From positions 1,054,001-1,118,000 of the forward strand of contig OY970261.1 in NCBI GenBank assembly GCA_963715635.1: a stretch of DNA of 64,000 bases. Direction: 5' to 3'. Positions within the stretch are counted from its first letter, which is position 1. Every line of letters begins with the position of its first letter. The notes beneath the pieces are model-generated. The model did no database searches and had not been told where the DNA came from. It was given only the letters and a program-made list of their open reading frames with translations. Made by a program: the position numbers and the translations under genes. Shown piece after piece: positions 33,269 to 42,637 of the stretch. Origin of the DNA: JAPKZH01 sp963715635. Its GTDB lineage: Bacteria > Acidobacteriota > Aminicenantia > Aminicenantales > UBA4085.

Positions 33269-34999
33269 TTATCTCTGGGGCTCCGGCTCCATCAGGACGT
33301 CGATCATCCGGACGGCCTTTTGCCATGTCTGAGAATAGGGTTTGCCGCGTCCCCGGTTTCGTTTTTCGCTGTCATAAAAGCCGAAATGATTGTATTTTAC
33401 GAGCAGTTTGTCTCCGAGCTCCCACCAAGCATTCACGACTTTGTTGGCATTGTCCAGGCAGTACTTGGTCAGGAATTCGCGGGCCTTGACCGGGCTTTTG
33501 GCATAGAGGTCCTGGGCCTTTTTATCGATCTCGGCGGTCCTCTGGACGGCGCCGGCTTCGTGCTCGAGCTGTGCTTTTTTCACATCTTCGATGGCTTCGG
33601 CATAGACGACCTGAGTGTGGAAATCGACGTAATCGAAGGCCCAACGCGCCGAGCCGCGGTTGAACTCAAAGTGATCGCCGATGCCGAAGGATTTGGGAAG
33701 GTCGTTGATCCCGGCATAGAGCGGCACGTAGCAGGAAGTGTCCTGAGGGCCGAACGCCAGCCACTCGATTCCTCCAATCGGGTCGGGCAGCCACCCTCGG
33801 CACTGGACCAGACTGGTGTATTCGACGTTGGAAACCCCGATCAGCCGCGTATTCCGCCAGTAGTTGGGATTCTGGTACGGACCGCCGCGGATGCCCTTGA
33901 CGGGGTCGAAGATCGTCCCGTAGCTCTTGTCACGGGTCATGTTCATGACGTCCTGGACGGAGATCTTATTGTCGGGCTTGACCGAGAACGGCAGGTCCAT
34001 GTTCTGGATCTCGGGGCCGAGCTTCAGCGACGGGGCAACGATGTTGAAGAACCGCCATATGCGTGACGCCCGACCCTGGCTGCTCATGGCGCTTCCCTCG
34101 TGTGGGGAGTAGGCCCGCTTGAAGCTAAAGGGCTTGCCGCTGGCCGGGTCGTAGAGCTTCTGCTCGACGGCGAAGGAAATGACGTTCGGCGAAGCCATGA
34201 AGAAATCTTTATTGTTGAGATCGATCTCGCCGATGCGCGATTCATTGGGACATACGCTCACGTTTTCATCGGGGATGCGCTGGGCGCACCAGACGGCGCC
34301 CGGCTTTCCGGTCTCCGGGGTCCACAGCGGGCCCGCGGGCATGATCTCGAAAACCCAGACTTCGCTAGGGTCGGAGACGGCCAGCATCTCGCCGCCGTCG
34401 TTGAACCCGTAGCCGAATTTCTCGGCGGCATCGCCCATGACCTTGATCGCCTCGCGGGCGGTCTTCGACCGCTCCATAGCCAGGAGCGTCAGCATGGTGA
34501 TGTCGAACTTCGCCGAGGGGGTGTTATTGTCGAGCTTGCGGACAGCGCCGATCGTCGATTCCGAGATCGCCATCTGATTTTCGTTCATATAACCGAACAT
34601 GCCGCGATGGTAGGCGAAGGTGTGGGGGATTTCCGGGATCTCGAGGCCCGCGAAGTCCTTTTTGTAAAGCTCCCACTTCAAGCCTTCTTTGGGCGGCCAA
34701 GTCTTGTACTGGTTGATGTGATAGATTTTTCGCGTGGAGCCGGGCTTGTGGTCCGCCGCGGGAATATGGCCCCACGTCCAGTCGCACGTCCCGCAGTCAC
34801 AGGTATGGGTGGTCATGGTCGAGCCGTCCACGGACGCCCCTTTCGCGATCATGATGACTGTGCACGCGTCATGGCCAAGGTCCGCCATGAGGTCATCTTG
34901 GGCGGTGTTGGCCTTGCGGGGGCCGATGAATGCAAAAGCGCCAACGAGCAAAAGGGCTGTCAGCAGGCCGATCAAGGCCCATCGTTGTTTTAATAACAT
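33269..34999 (-). CDS. Secreted C69-family dipeptidase, paralogue 1
   Basis: 576 residues with N-terminal hydrophobic signal (ALIGLLTALLLVGAFAFIG). Peptidase family C69 members are N-terminal nucleophile hydrolases: the propeptide is removed to expose a cysteine, here C46 in DACTVIMIAKGAS. Typical blocks follow: DGSTMTTHTCDCG, FGYMNENQMAISESTIG, MLTLLAMERSKTAREAI, EVWVFEIMPAGPLW and SRIGEIDLNN. It should cleave dipeptides or short peptides outside the cytoplasm. GGAGG precedes ATG 34999. A paralogue lies 114 bp upstream, and the intervening gap contains a family 2 palindrome. Confidence 0.9.
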   Translation of the reverse strand: MLLKQRWALIGLLTALLLVGAFAFIGPRKANTAQDDLMADLGHDACTVIMIAKGASVDGSTMTTHTCDCGTCDWTWGHIPAADHKPGSTRKIYHINQYKTWPPKEGLKWELYKKDFAGLEIPEIPHTFAYHRGMFGYMNENQMAISESTIGAVRKLDNNTPSAKFDITMLTLLAMERSKTAREAIKVMGDAAEKFGYGFNDGGEMLAVSDPSEVWVFEIMPAGPLWTPETGKPGAVWCAQRIPDENVSVCPNESRIGEIDLNNKDFFMASPNVISFAVEQKLYDPASGKPFSFKRAYSPHEGSAMSSQGRASRIWRFFNIVAPSLKLGPEIQNMDLPFSVKPDNKISVQDVMNMTRDKSYGTIFDPVKGIRGGPYQNPNYWRNTRLIGVSNVEYTSLVQCRGWLPDPIGGIEWLAFGPQDTSCYVPLYAGINDLPKSFGIGDHFEFNRGSARWAFDYVDFHTQVVYAEAIEDVKKAQLEHEAGAVQRTAEIDKKAQDLYAKSPVKAREFLTKYCLDNANKVVNAWWELGDKLLVKYNHFGFYDSEKRNRGRGKPYSQTWQKAVRMIDVLMEPEPQR

Positions 35000-35026
35000 G
35001 TTGGTCCTCCAACCGTAGTATAATCG

Positions 35027-35092
35027 GGGTCAAAGCTACTCATTACGCACATTCCCCATCTGATTTATGCGTGATGAGAAGCTTTGACCCCA
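35027..35092. repeat. Family 2 palindrome, copy 3
   Basis: Arms 35027-35050 and 35069-35092 with two mismatches around an 18-nt loop. The arm reads GGGGTCAAAGCTACTC, with G for C in the middle and a matching change in the other arm. It separates the two C69 genes. Confidence 0.88.
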
Positions 35093-35113
35093 TTCTAGAC
35101 CCCGTTCTAAACA

Positions 35114-36838
35114 TTATCGTCGTTCCTCGGTTTCTGTATAAACGTCCATCATCCGCACGGCTTTTTGCCAGACCTGCGGCAATGCCTTGCTGCGGGCCCG
35201 GCTCCTTTTCTCGGGATCATAGAAACCGAAATGATTGTATTTGACGAGCAGCCTGTCGCCGAGATCCCACCAGGCCGCCACCACCTTGTTGGCGTTGTCC
35301 AGGCAATAATTTGTCAAAAATTCGACCGCCTTGGCCGGGCTTCTAGTATAAAGCTCCTGGGCCTTCTTATCAATTTCTGCAACTCGGGTCAACGCGCCGA
35401 CTTCCCATTCCTGCTGGGCCTTTTTTATATCTTCGATCGCTTCCGAATAGGCGACCTGGGCGTGATAATCCGTATAATCAAATGCCCAGCGGGCCGAGCC
35501 CCGGTTGAGCTCCCAGTGGTCGCCGATATTGAACGATTTTGGCACGGCGGTGACGCCGGCATAGAACGGCATGTAGCACGATGTGTCCTGAGACCCCCAG
35601 GCGAGCCAGACGATCCCGCCGATGGGAGCGGGCAGCCAGTTCCGACATTGGGTAACCGTCGTGTATTCGGCTCCTCTTGTCCCGATTGTCCGCGTCCCTC
35701 CGTAATAGTTGGGGTTGGCATAAGGGCCTCCCCGGATGCCCTTCACAGGGTCAAGCGACGTCCCCTGGCACTTGTCGCGCGTAAAAGTCATGACGTCCAG
35801 GGCCGAAATCTTTTTGTCCGGCTTCACGGAGAAGGGCAGGTCCATGTTGGGCGTTTCGGGCGGCAATTTTTGGGACGAGGCGACGAGGTCAAAAAAGCGC
35901 CAGAGCCGAGACCTCCCTCCGCTAGTGGCCGCGCTTCCCTGGGCAGGTGAATAGGCCCTTTTCCAGCTGAAGGGCTTGCCGCTGTTAGGGTCGTACAAAC
36001 CGTTTTCCACAGCGCAGGAGAGGACGTTCGAGGATGCCATAAAGAGGTCGGGATTGTTGAGGTTGACTTCGCCGATGCGGGACTCGTTCGGGCAGACGCT
36101 GACCTGGTCATCGGGAATCCGGTGGGCGCACCAGACGGCGCCCGGCTTTCCGCTCTCCGGCGTCCACAGCGGGCCGACGGGTATGATCTCGAAATCCCAG
36201 ACTTCTTTCGCGTCGGCCACGGCCAGCATCTCACCGCCGTCGACAAAACCGTATCCATATTTTTCGGCCAGGGAGCCCATAAGCTGAATGGCTTCTCGCG
36301 CCGTCTTCGACCTCTCCATGGCCAGGAGGGAGAGCATGGTGATGTCCATTTTGGGGGCCGATGTCGAATTGCTGATCTTGCGCTGGTTCCCGATGGTCGA
36401 TTCGCCCATAGCCAGCTGCTGGTCGTTCATATAGCCGAAGACGCCGTGGACATAGCCGTAAGTGTGGGCCGGTTGGGGAAGTTCCAGGCCCGAATAATCT
36501 TTTTTAATCATATCCCACTTCAGCCCTTCTTTGGGCGGCCATGTCCGCATCTGGGAAATGTGGTAGATCTTGCGCATTTCGCCCGGCTTATGATCGGCGG
36601 CGGGCACATGGCGCCAAGTCCAGTCGCAGATGCCGCAGTCCGCCGTGTGTGTGGCCATGACCGACCCATCGGTAGAGGCATCTTTCCCGACCATGATGAC
36701 CGTGCAATTGTCGGAGGAAATGATGACGTTGAACGACTCAGTGTCTTTGCTTTTTAAAAAAGAAAATGTCAGAAATGATCCAATGCTTAGGATGAACACG
36801 AATGCCAAGAGAATTATTAGTGTTTTCTTATTTGACAT
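35114..36838 (-). CDS. Secreted C69-family dipeptidase, paralogue 2
   Basis: 574 residues, membrane-anchor or signal segment LIILLAFVFILSIGSFLTFS. Nucleophile candidate C45 in DNCTVIMVGKDAS; blocks match paralogue 1 one for one (DGSVMATHTADCG, FGYMNDQQLAMGESTIG, MLSLLAMERSKTAREAI, SRIGEVNLNN), and the two proteins are alike throughout, pointing to tandem duplication. Differences are mainly in the N-terminal propeptide region. It likely has a related substrate range. The gap downstream contains family 2 palindrome copy 3; the gap upstream contains a family 3 element. Start ATG 36838 has no strong SD. Confidence 0.9.
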   Translation of the reverse strand: MSNKKTLIILLAFVFILSIGSFLTFSFLKSKDTESFNVIISSDNCTVIMVGKDASTDGSVMATHTADCGICDWTWRHVPAADHKPGEMRKIYHISQMRTWPPKEGLKWDMIKKDYSGLELPQPAHTYGYVHGVFGYMNDQQLAMGESTIGNQRKISNSTSAPKMDITMLSLLAMERSKTAREAIQLMGSLAEKYGYGFVDGGEMLAVADAKEVWDFEIIPVGPLWTPESGKPGAVWCAHRIPDDQVSVCPNESRIGEVNLNNPDLFMASSNVLSCAVENGLYDPNSGKPFSWKRAYSPAQGSAATSGGRSRLWRFFDLVASSQKLPPETPNMDLPFSVKPDKKISALDVMTFTRDKCQGTSLDPVKGIRGGPYANPNYYGGTRTIGTRGAEYTTVTQCRNWLPAPIGGIVWLAWGSQDTSCYMPFYAGVTAVPKSFNIGDHWELNRGSARWAFDYTDYHAQVAYSEAIEDIKKAQQEWEVGALTRVAEIDKKAQELYTRSPAKAVEFLTNYCLDNANKVVAAWWDLGDRLLVKYNHFGFYDPEKRSRARSKALPQVWQKAVRMMDVYTETEERR

Positions 36839-36934
36839 ATCTAAACTCCATCATCTGGGGACGCATATAGGATTCACTAGATGTCCCTGATTTTTTCCTG
36901 CCCCCGCCGAGATTTTTTTCGAGGACAATACCTT

Positions 36935-37098
36935 GGGGCGGGTGGCATGGCATATTCCCCGCACGCCCGCTTTAAGGATTGCTCCTAATGAGTTCATCGC
37001 CAAAGGCTCCATGGAAAGGAGGCAGAGAGCGAAGCGACCGTTGGAGGGAAACCCATGCCAAGGGTTTCCCTCCAAGAGTGTCCGACAGGACCCGCCCC
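36935..37098 (+). repeat. Family 3 inverted-repeat element, copy 2
   Basis: Perfect 9-bp termini GGGGCGGGT (36935-36943) and ACCCGCCCC (37090-37098). The end TCCGACAGGACCC matches the other family 3 copies. Inside is a perfect 14-bp stem, 37041-37054/37062-37075 (TTGGAGGGAAACCC arm), similar in logic to the last hairpin of family 1. It accounts for most of the gap 36839-37130, where no gene is seen. Confidence 0.65.
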
Positions 37099-37130
37099 GC
37101 CGCCCGTCCGAGAATAAAATGCGCTATTTC

Positions 37131-38294
37131 TCACTCGTAATAAACGCTTTTCGGGTCGGCCTTCGCCGGGTCGTTGAAATAGTGCCCCACGCCATTCTGG
37201 ACGAGGTCCGCATACCGAGGGATGCCCTGAAGCCGGATGGGCTGGTCCGGGTTCTTCTTGGAATATTGACGCATGATTTCGAGAGCGACGGAGCAATGTT
37301 GGCCGACACGCTTCTCCATCGGCCAGCCCTTCTCGTCATACGGGACGAACAATTTTTTCTTCTTGGATAGGCTCAGCAAAAATGGGTCCTTGCCGTCCAG
37401 AAGCAGTTTGACCGTTTTGGGTCCGGTCGGCTGGTCGAGGAAGGGGATGGGAGCTTCCATGAGGAAGGGCAGCGTGTCGGAAAAATCGCCGATCTCCCTG
37501 TGGGAAAGGCCATGGAATCCGGAGGGAGACGGCTCGACATGGTTGTCGAAGCCTTCCATGGCTTTGACGGTCATCGCCGTCAAGGTGGCGATCTTCGCGG
37601 ATTTGTCGGGCGCGACGATGCAGTTCGTAACGGGGAACATGGTCTCCGCGCCATGCATGTCCATGGCGATGTTCATTTTGTCCTGCCTCATCATCTGCAT
37701 GGCGGCGTAGGTCACGCGTTCCATGAGAGCGCCGTGGGGCCGCCCCGGCCACGTGCGGTTGGTGTTCCGGATATCGAGATAGGAGAGGAGCTGTCTGTCG
37801 GGATAATGGATGTAGACGTCCGGGTCGGGCCACTGGTCGAGCGGAGACGCGTCGCGATTGCCCATGCGGAACCGCACGCGGCCCCATTCGGTGGGGATAT
37901 CGAAATACAGCGGATAGCCGTCGCCGGGCTTAGTGTTGCGGCTGGCGCTGTTGTTGAATTCCGGGATGATGTAGAGGGTCCCTTTTTCGACGACCGCGTT
38001 CTCGATCATGATGATGGTCGCCAGCAGTCCCGCCGGCTCGTTGGCATGGGTGTTGGCCATAATCAACACTTTCCCCCCTGGCTCTTTGCCTTCGAGGATG
38101 AAGACATCGGTGTCGGCCATCGTCCCTTTCAAGCTGGGCACGAATTCGCTCAGCTTGATGACTTTTGTCACGCCGGGCCCCGCGATGACAGGAATCTGAA
38201 AATGCCGATGTTTGTAGAGAGGAAGGCCTCCGAGAATGCTCACAGCCAGAAGGATCAGGACCAGCGCCGATTTGATTCTCGATTCGCGGGACAT
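37131..38294 (-). CDS. AstE/AspA-like zinc amidohydrolase (M14-related)
   Basis: 387 residues with N-terminal hydrophobic segment (LVLILLAVSILGGLPLY). The zinc motif reads MANTHANEPAG (HxxE) and the third ligand is likely in AMDMHGAE. Other family blocks: IIPEFNNSASRNTKPGDG, NRTWPGRPHGALMERVTYA. This is the succinylglutamate desuccinylase/aspartoacylase branch of M14-type peptidases; being exported, it probably trims peptides or N-acyl amino acids outside the cytoplasm. AAAAAGG precedes ATG 38294. The 51-residue gene ends 12 bp upstream, and the permease gene precedes that, so the three form one operon. Confidence 0.75.
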   Translation of the reverse strand: MSRESRIKSALVLILLAVSILGGLPLYKHRHFQIPVIAGPGVTKVIKLSEFVPSLKGTMADTDVFILEGKEPGGKVLIMANTHANEPAGLLATIIMIENAVVEKGTLYIIPEFNNSASRNTKPGDGYPLYFDIPTEWGRVRFRMGNRDASPLDQWPDPDVYIHYPDRQLLSYLDIRNTNRTWPGRPHGALMERVTYAAMQMMRQDKMNIAMDMHGAETMFPVTNCIVAPDKSAKIATLTAMTVKAMEGFDNHVEPSPSGFHGLSHREIGDFSDTLPFLMEAPIPFLDQPTGPKTVKLLLDGKDPFLLSLSKKKKLFVPYDEKGWPMEKRVGQHCSVALEIMRQYSKKNPDQPIRLQGIPRYADLVQNGVGHYFNDPAKADPKSVYYE

Positions 38295-38306
38295 CTTTTT
38301 TCCTTT

Positions 38307-38462
38307 TTATTTGAAGCGCAGGATGCGGAGCAAGAGCGGCACCAGGACCAGCAGGTACAGGATCATATCGTTAACGTTCTTTTTTTCGTGGATAAAGTTC
38401 CAGATGAGCATCGCCGCGACATAGGCGCTGATGACATAATAGAGGATCATGATCAGGGGCAT
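38307..38462 (-). CDS. 51-residue membrane peptide in transporter operon
   Basis: A short gene not obvious at normal length cut-offs: ATG 38462 to TAA 38307, 51 residues. Two hydrophobic helices (MPLIMILYYVISAYVAAMLI and MILYLLVLVPLLLRIL) are separated by a charged loop (HEKKNVND). AGGAG lies 8 nt upstream of the ATG. It fits exactly between the permease (12 bp) and the AstE/AspA-like gene (12 bp), which argues for a real co-translated product, possibly a small permease-associated subunit. No family recognised. Confidence 0.6.
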   Translation of the reverse strand: MPLIMILYYVISAYVAAMLIWNFIHEKKNVNDMILYLLVLVPLLLRILRFK

Positions 38463-38474
38463 GGCATCTCTCCT

Positions 38475-39788
38475 CTACATGCTCCACCGGACCAAAAAGG
38501 CCAGCTTTGCGCTATAGACCACCATCAGGATACCCACAGCCGTAATCACCAGCCAGGGAAGCCAGGTGGTCTTCAAGAATGACCAATACGAACCCTTATA
38601 TTCAGAGACCATGACGCTCAGCCGTCCAATCAAGGCCGTCGGCGGCAGGCCGTCGCCCAGCGGCCAGAGCAGGCTCAGTCCGGCGATGGCGACCGTCGCA
38701 TGCAGGCCGATCGAATCGAAAAACCAGATGAGGGGGATGCCCAGGATGGCGGCGGCGCCGTACGTGAGGACGCCTTCGGAAAACGGGATGATCGCGGTGA
38801 GCAGGATATAAAGAAGGATGAGCGGCGTGCTGATGACGGCAAAGGAGAGCAGGCCTCGGACTCCCGTCGCCGTCATGATCTGCTGGAGCATCCCGACGAC
38901 GATCATCGTGGCCAGCAACGGCAGCAGCCTTTTCATGGTGTCCCGTGATAAGGTCAAGACTTTGATTTTCTTGGGGCTGACGAGAAGCGCCACAAGGGCC
39001 GAGATGACAAACTCCAGGGGCAGCCCGAAAATAGGCAGTGCAAACGGCCAGATCCTCGAGGCGACGATGAGCCCGAAAAAGACAAGAAATGGAAGCAAGA
39101 CTCTCCACCAGGTCATGCCCTTGGGGGCTTCGGGCATATTCTGGAGCGCAGTCTGCGGGTCTGTGGCGCTTTCTTTTTTCCAGCCCAGGACGAACAAGGT
39201 GAATGTCCCGAGCAGCAACACGGGAATCCCCAGTGTGAACTCAAAGCCGACGTACGGAATGGCCGTCCCGGCGCAGAGGATCATCGCCCAGATGTTGACG
39301 GGCGGGGCCGCCGCGCTGAGCCCGGCCCAAATGAACATCATGGCGGCGACTCTCCTTTGGGGAACGCCGAGAAATTTAAGGGCCATGGCCACTGGCGCGC
39401 CGACCACCAACAAGGAGACGCTGCCCGCCCCGGTCAGCGCCCCGGGGATGAGGACGATGATCATCAATATGAACAGGGCGATGAGGCGCTTGTTGTGAAA
39501 GAGCCGGATCGTGCCGCGGACCACGTAATTCACGCCGCCGGATTCGCTGATGATGGCCATGAAAATGGTCGCCGTGGAAAAGAGGAGCATGACATCCAGA
39601 TAAGGGAAGCTGCCCTCGATGAGCTGACGGGGGAGGTCGGCGATGGGCGGCGTTTTGACGAAAGCCCCGGCGATGCCTCCGGCCAGAGCGGAGGCGAGAA
39701 TGCTGAGCTCAACGGATAATTTCTTCCACTTCGCCACCGCGTAGGCGGCGACCATGACCAGCAGGATGATCCCGACTTGAAAAGTCAT
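38475..39788 (-). CDS. DctM/CitM-like (ion-transporter superfamily) permease
   Basis: 437 residues with 10-12 membrane segments in two similar halves (VGIILLVMVAAYAVA, LIALFILMIIVLIPGALTGA, AMMFIWAGLSAAAPPVNIWA; then LPLLATMIVVGMLQQIMTATG, FDSIGLHATVAIAGLSLLWP). The reentrant-loop motifs GALTGAGSVSLL and PLGDGLPPTA fit ion-transporter superfamily permeases such as TRAP DctM or citrate/dicarboxylate carriers. No periplasmic-binding DctP gene is next to it, so a secondary carrier is as likely. Substrate unknown; the peptidase-rich surroundings suggest an amino acid or N-acyl amino acid. First gene of a three-gene minus-strand operon. Confidence 0.7.
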   Translation of the reverse strand: MTFQVGIILLVMVAAYAVAKWKKLSVELSILASALAGGIAGAFVKTPPIADLPRQLIEGSFPYLDVMLLFSTATIFMAIISESGGVNYVVRGTIRLFHNKRLIALFILMIIVLIPGALTGAGSVSLLVVGAPVAMALKFLGVPQRRVAAMMFIWAGLSAAAPPVNIWAMILCAGTAIPYVGFEFTLGIPVLLLGTFTLFVLGWKKESATDPQTALQNMPEAPKGMTWWRVLLPFLVFFGLIVASRIWPFALPIFGLPLEFVISALVALLVSPKKIKVLTLSRDTMKRLLPLLATMIVVGMLQQIMTATGVRGLLSFAVISTPLILLYILLTAIIPFSEGVLTYGAAAILGIPLIWFFDSIGLHATVAIAGLSLLWPLGDGLPPTALIGRLSVMVSEYKGSYWSFLKTTWLPWLVITAVGILMVVYSAKLAFLVRWSM

Positions 39789-39905
39789 GCCTTCAGCCTA
39801 GCAGCCATTTTATATTTTGCTTTTCCCAATAGTCAAGCCCGAACCCGTTCCGCTTCTGATTTGACCCGTGTTCCTATTTTCATTATATTACTCCGCGCAA
39901 CCGCC

Positions 39906-41702
39906 ATGCCGACCGTTCAAAAAAAAATCGCGGCGCCTGTCCTTGTCATCATTTCCGCAATCGGGCTGCTCTCGTTCGCGACGGCCTGCAAAAAGCGGCC
40001 GTCCCCTCAAGAAATTCTCGTGACCCTGATACAGGAGAACCTCCGCGGCCGGCTGGACAAAGCAGAAATCCCGCCGGAGGTTTGCGTCGGGGACGATCTC
40101 ATCCAGGCCTCGACGCTCGTCGGGGAATTTTATCAGGGCCGTCAGTATCAGCCGGCCTGGAGCCGCCAAGGAAGCTTGCTTGCTCACGTCGAGTCGTTGC
40201 TTTTCGCTATCCGGGCGGCCGAACAGGAGGGCCTTTTTCCATGGGATTATCACCTCCAATCGATCGTGGCAAAGGCGAAAGAGTTCGTGCGCATTTCGGG
40301 CGGCGAGCCCCGGCAGTTGGCCTCCGTCCTGAGCGACCTTGAGCTTCTCCTGACGGATGCGTTTTTAGTTTATGCGACCCACCTGGCGCAGGGAAAAGTC
40401 AATCGCGATACGTTCGAGGCGGAATGGGATGCGGAGTGCCGATCCATGGATGTGCTTGACCTTCTCCAAACATCGCTGGCTTCAGGCCGCGTTTGGGAGA
40501 ATCTCCGGAACCTTCCCCCCCAGCATGCCTATTATGCCGACCTGAAAAAAGCACTCATTAGCTATCGAAAGCTGGCCTCGAAAAACGACTGGCCCCGGGT
40601 CCCGGGAGATCCTCCGCTTCAAAAGGGGGATAGGGGCAAGCGGGTTGAAGCTCTCAGGAGCAGATTGCTCAGAGAAGGCTTCGACGGCCGTCTTCAATCG
40701 AAGCCCAAAGACCTCTTTGACGAAAGCACGGAACAGGCCGTCTGCCGGTTCCAGGATAAGCACGGACTTCCGCAGACCGGGGTGGTCGATGAGCCCACGT
40801 TCAAAGCCCTGGCGGTTTCTGCGGCAGAGCGCATGCGTCAGATCGAGGTAAATCTGGAACGGTGGCGATGGCTTCCCCACGACCTCGGGCCCACCTATGC
40901 CGTTGTCGATGCGGCCAGCTTCGAAATGTTCGTGGTCGACCGCGGGCAGGAGGTCATGGCCATGAAGATCGTGGCGGGGATGATGGCCTGGCCCACGCCA
41001 GTTTTTAGCAGCCGGATGACGGATATCGTCATCAACCCTTACTGGTATGCCCCGAGCCAAGTCCTTCTCAAAGAGCTGATCAATTATATGAAGGCCGACC
41101 CGAATTACCTGACCAGCAACAAGATGAAGCTGCTGCAAGGCTGGGGGAAAGAGGAAGTCGAGGTGGATGTCAAAACGCTCGACCTGAACGAGGTCAACGC
41201 AAAGAATTTGGATTTTCACCTCCGGCAGGACCCCGGACCGCTGAACGTGCTGGGCCGCATCAAATTTTCGATGCCCAACACGTATGATGTGTATCTTCAC
41301 GACACGCCGTACCAATCGGATTTCGGCCAGTTCACCCGGACCTTCAGCCATGGCTGCATCCGAATCGCCAAGCCCGTGGATTTTGCTCTATTCCTTCTCC
41401 AGGACCCGGAGCGCTGGGACGAGGAAAAGATCGCCGCATGTATCGGCCAGGAAGTGGAGCAGACCATCCCGGTGAAAAGGCGCCTCAATGTCCATGTCTT
41501 TTACGGCACGGCCTGGCCCCTGGAAGACGGCAGCGTCCAATTCCGGCAGGATATCTACGAGCAGGACAATCGGGTGGCCGAAGCATTGCACCAAAACCCG
41601 CTCAAGGCCCACAAGATCGCGGCCTCTTCTTTGAACGGCAAACAACCGGTAAAAAAAGAGGCGAGCTCTCAAAGCGATGAGAAAAAGCGCGATGATCGCT
41701 GA
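39906..41702 (+). CDS. L,D-transpeptidase (YcbB type)
   Basis: 598 residues. A signal anchor or lipoprotein signal (APVLVIISAIGLLSFATAC) precedes a large N-terminal domain, a peptidoglycan-binding domain (LQKGDRGKRVEALRSRLL, STEQAVCRFQDKHGLPQTG) and a YkuD-type L,D-transpeptidase domain. The catalytic block is TFSHGCIRIAKPVD, with the SHGC cysteine near residue 484 and the upstream His in VYLHDTPY. The order matches YcbB/LdtD proteins, which form 3-3 crosslinks in peptidoglycan. I use ATG 39906, which starts the signal; the frame extends upstream to 39777 without support. No clear SD. Confidence 0.9.
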   Translation: MPTVQKKIAAPVLVIISAIGLLSFATACKKRPSPQEILVTLIQENLRGRLDKAEIPPEVCVGDDLIQASTLVGEFYQGRQYQPAWSRQGSLLAHVESLLFAIRAAEQEGLFPWDYHLQSIVAKAKEFVRISGGEPRQLASVLSDLELLLTDAFLVYATHLAQGKVNRDTFEAEWDAECRSMDVLDLLQTSLASGRVWENLRNLPPQHAYYADLKKALISYRKLASKNDWPRVPGDPPLQKGDRGKRVEALRSRLLREGFDGRLQSKPKDLFDESTEQAVCRFQDKHGLPQTGVVDEPTFKALAVSAAERMRQIEVNLERWRWLPHDLGPTYAVVDAASFEMFVVDRGQEVMAMKIVAGMMAWPTPVFSSRMTDIVINPYWYAPSQVLLKELINYMKADPNYLTSNKMKLLQGWGKEEVEVDVKTLDLNEVNAKNLDFHLRQDPGPLNVLGRIKFSMPNTYDVYLHDTPYQSDFGQFTRTFSHGCIRIAKPVDFALFLLQDPERWDEEKIAACIGQEVEQTIPVKRRLNVHVFYGTAWPLEDGSVQFRQDIYEQDNRVAEALHQNPLKAHKIAASSLNGKQPVKKEASSQSDEKKRDDR

Positions 41703-41736
41703 TGGCGCTCAAGATCAGGGCGGGCGGGTCTGATTA

Positions 41737-42492
41737 TCAAAAGAGCTCTTCAAAAGACATTTTTCTTTTCCGGAGTCCCGTCACGAGCCTTTCTTTTTGT
41801 TTTCGAAAAAAAGCGTCGGTCGAGGCTTCGGCCAACCCCAGCCGGGCATAGAAACCACGGATCATGTCCATATAATTCATCCGGTCGATCAGGACCTGAT
41901 CGACTTTTCCTTCGAGCTCCGCGACAAGCCGTTCCGGATCCCCGGGGAGGAGAGGACCGATAAACGCATGCGTTTTGATTCCGGCCTGATGGAGTTTTTC
42001 CAGAGCTTTAATCCGCTCTTTGACCGATGAGGCATGGGGCTCGAACAGCCGAGCGATTTCTTCGTTCTCGGTAGCGATCGTGAAGGTGAATTCGATTTCT
42101 TGAAACTGCAGGAACACATCCAAATCGCGGAGCGCTAAAACCGATTTTGATTGGATATGGACGGGAAACTGGGCGGCCGCCAGCTCGATCAGGCACTGCC
42201 GGGTCAGCTTGTATTTCGCTTCCAGGGGCTGATAAGGATCGCAGACCGATGACACCCAGACCACGCCCCGCTTGGCCCGCATCAGCTGCTTTTTCAAAAC
42301 TTGCGGCGCGTTGACTTTGACATCCACGAATTCGCCCCAGGGCTCGCTATGGCCGGAATAGCGCGGGATGAACAGCCGGGCGTAGCAGTATCGACAGCCG
42401 ACCTGACAGCCCGTGTAAGGATTCACGCAGTAATCGAAGATCTTGGACTTGTTGAGGATGCTTTTGGCCTGGACTTGGGCGACTTTCAGCAC
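41737..42492 (-). CDS. SPL-type radical SAM protein
   Basis: 251 residues, GTG start at 42492 with GAGGAAA upstream. The radical-SAM cluster is C29-xxx-C33-xx-C36 (CQVGCRYCYA). Early SPL-like blocks are FDYCVNPYTGCQVGC and VVWVSSVCDPYQPLE; then FTFTIATENEE and IKTHAFIGPLLPG. This resembles the spore-photoproduct-lyase-like/Rv2578c group (often SPL family radical SAM), where the chemistry is mostly unknown. It is probably not a true photoproduct lyase, as it is shorter. It converges with the L,D-transpeptidase gene. Confidence 0.8.
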   Translation of the reverse strand: MLKVAQVQAKSILNKSKIFDYCVNPYTGCQVGCRYCYARLFIPRYSGHSEPWGEFVDVKVNAPQVLKKQLMRAKRGVVWVSSVCDPYQPLEAKYKLTRQCLIELAAAQFPVHIQSKSVLALRDLDVFLQFQEIEFTFTIATENEEIARLFEPHASSVKERIKALEKLHQAGIKTHAFIGPLLPGDPERLVAELEGKVDQVLIDRMNYMDMIRGFYARLGLAEASTDAFFRKQKERLVTGLRKRKMSFEELF

Positions 42493-42590
42493 GATCGGTT
42501 TTTCCTCTGGCTATTGATAGCATAGCTAAAGTGTTTTTTCCAGACGTTGTATCGGGGCTTGCCGAGAACCCGGCGCCGGCGGGCTTCTAA

Positions 42591-42616
42591 CTGGAGAATC
42601 GTCTCCGATTCTCCAG
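42591..42616. terminator. Terminator-like perfect hairpin below the sigma operon
   Basis: Perfect 11-bp stem 42591-42601/42606-42616 (CTGGAGAATCG arm) with 4-nt loop. It lies 22 bases below the last gene of the ECF operon. Minus strand continues TTAGAAG, so there is no real U-tract and the terminator call is weak. Confidence 0.35.
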
Positions 42617-42637
42617 GTGACTGGCGTGTGATATGAC

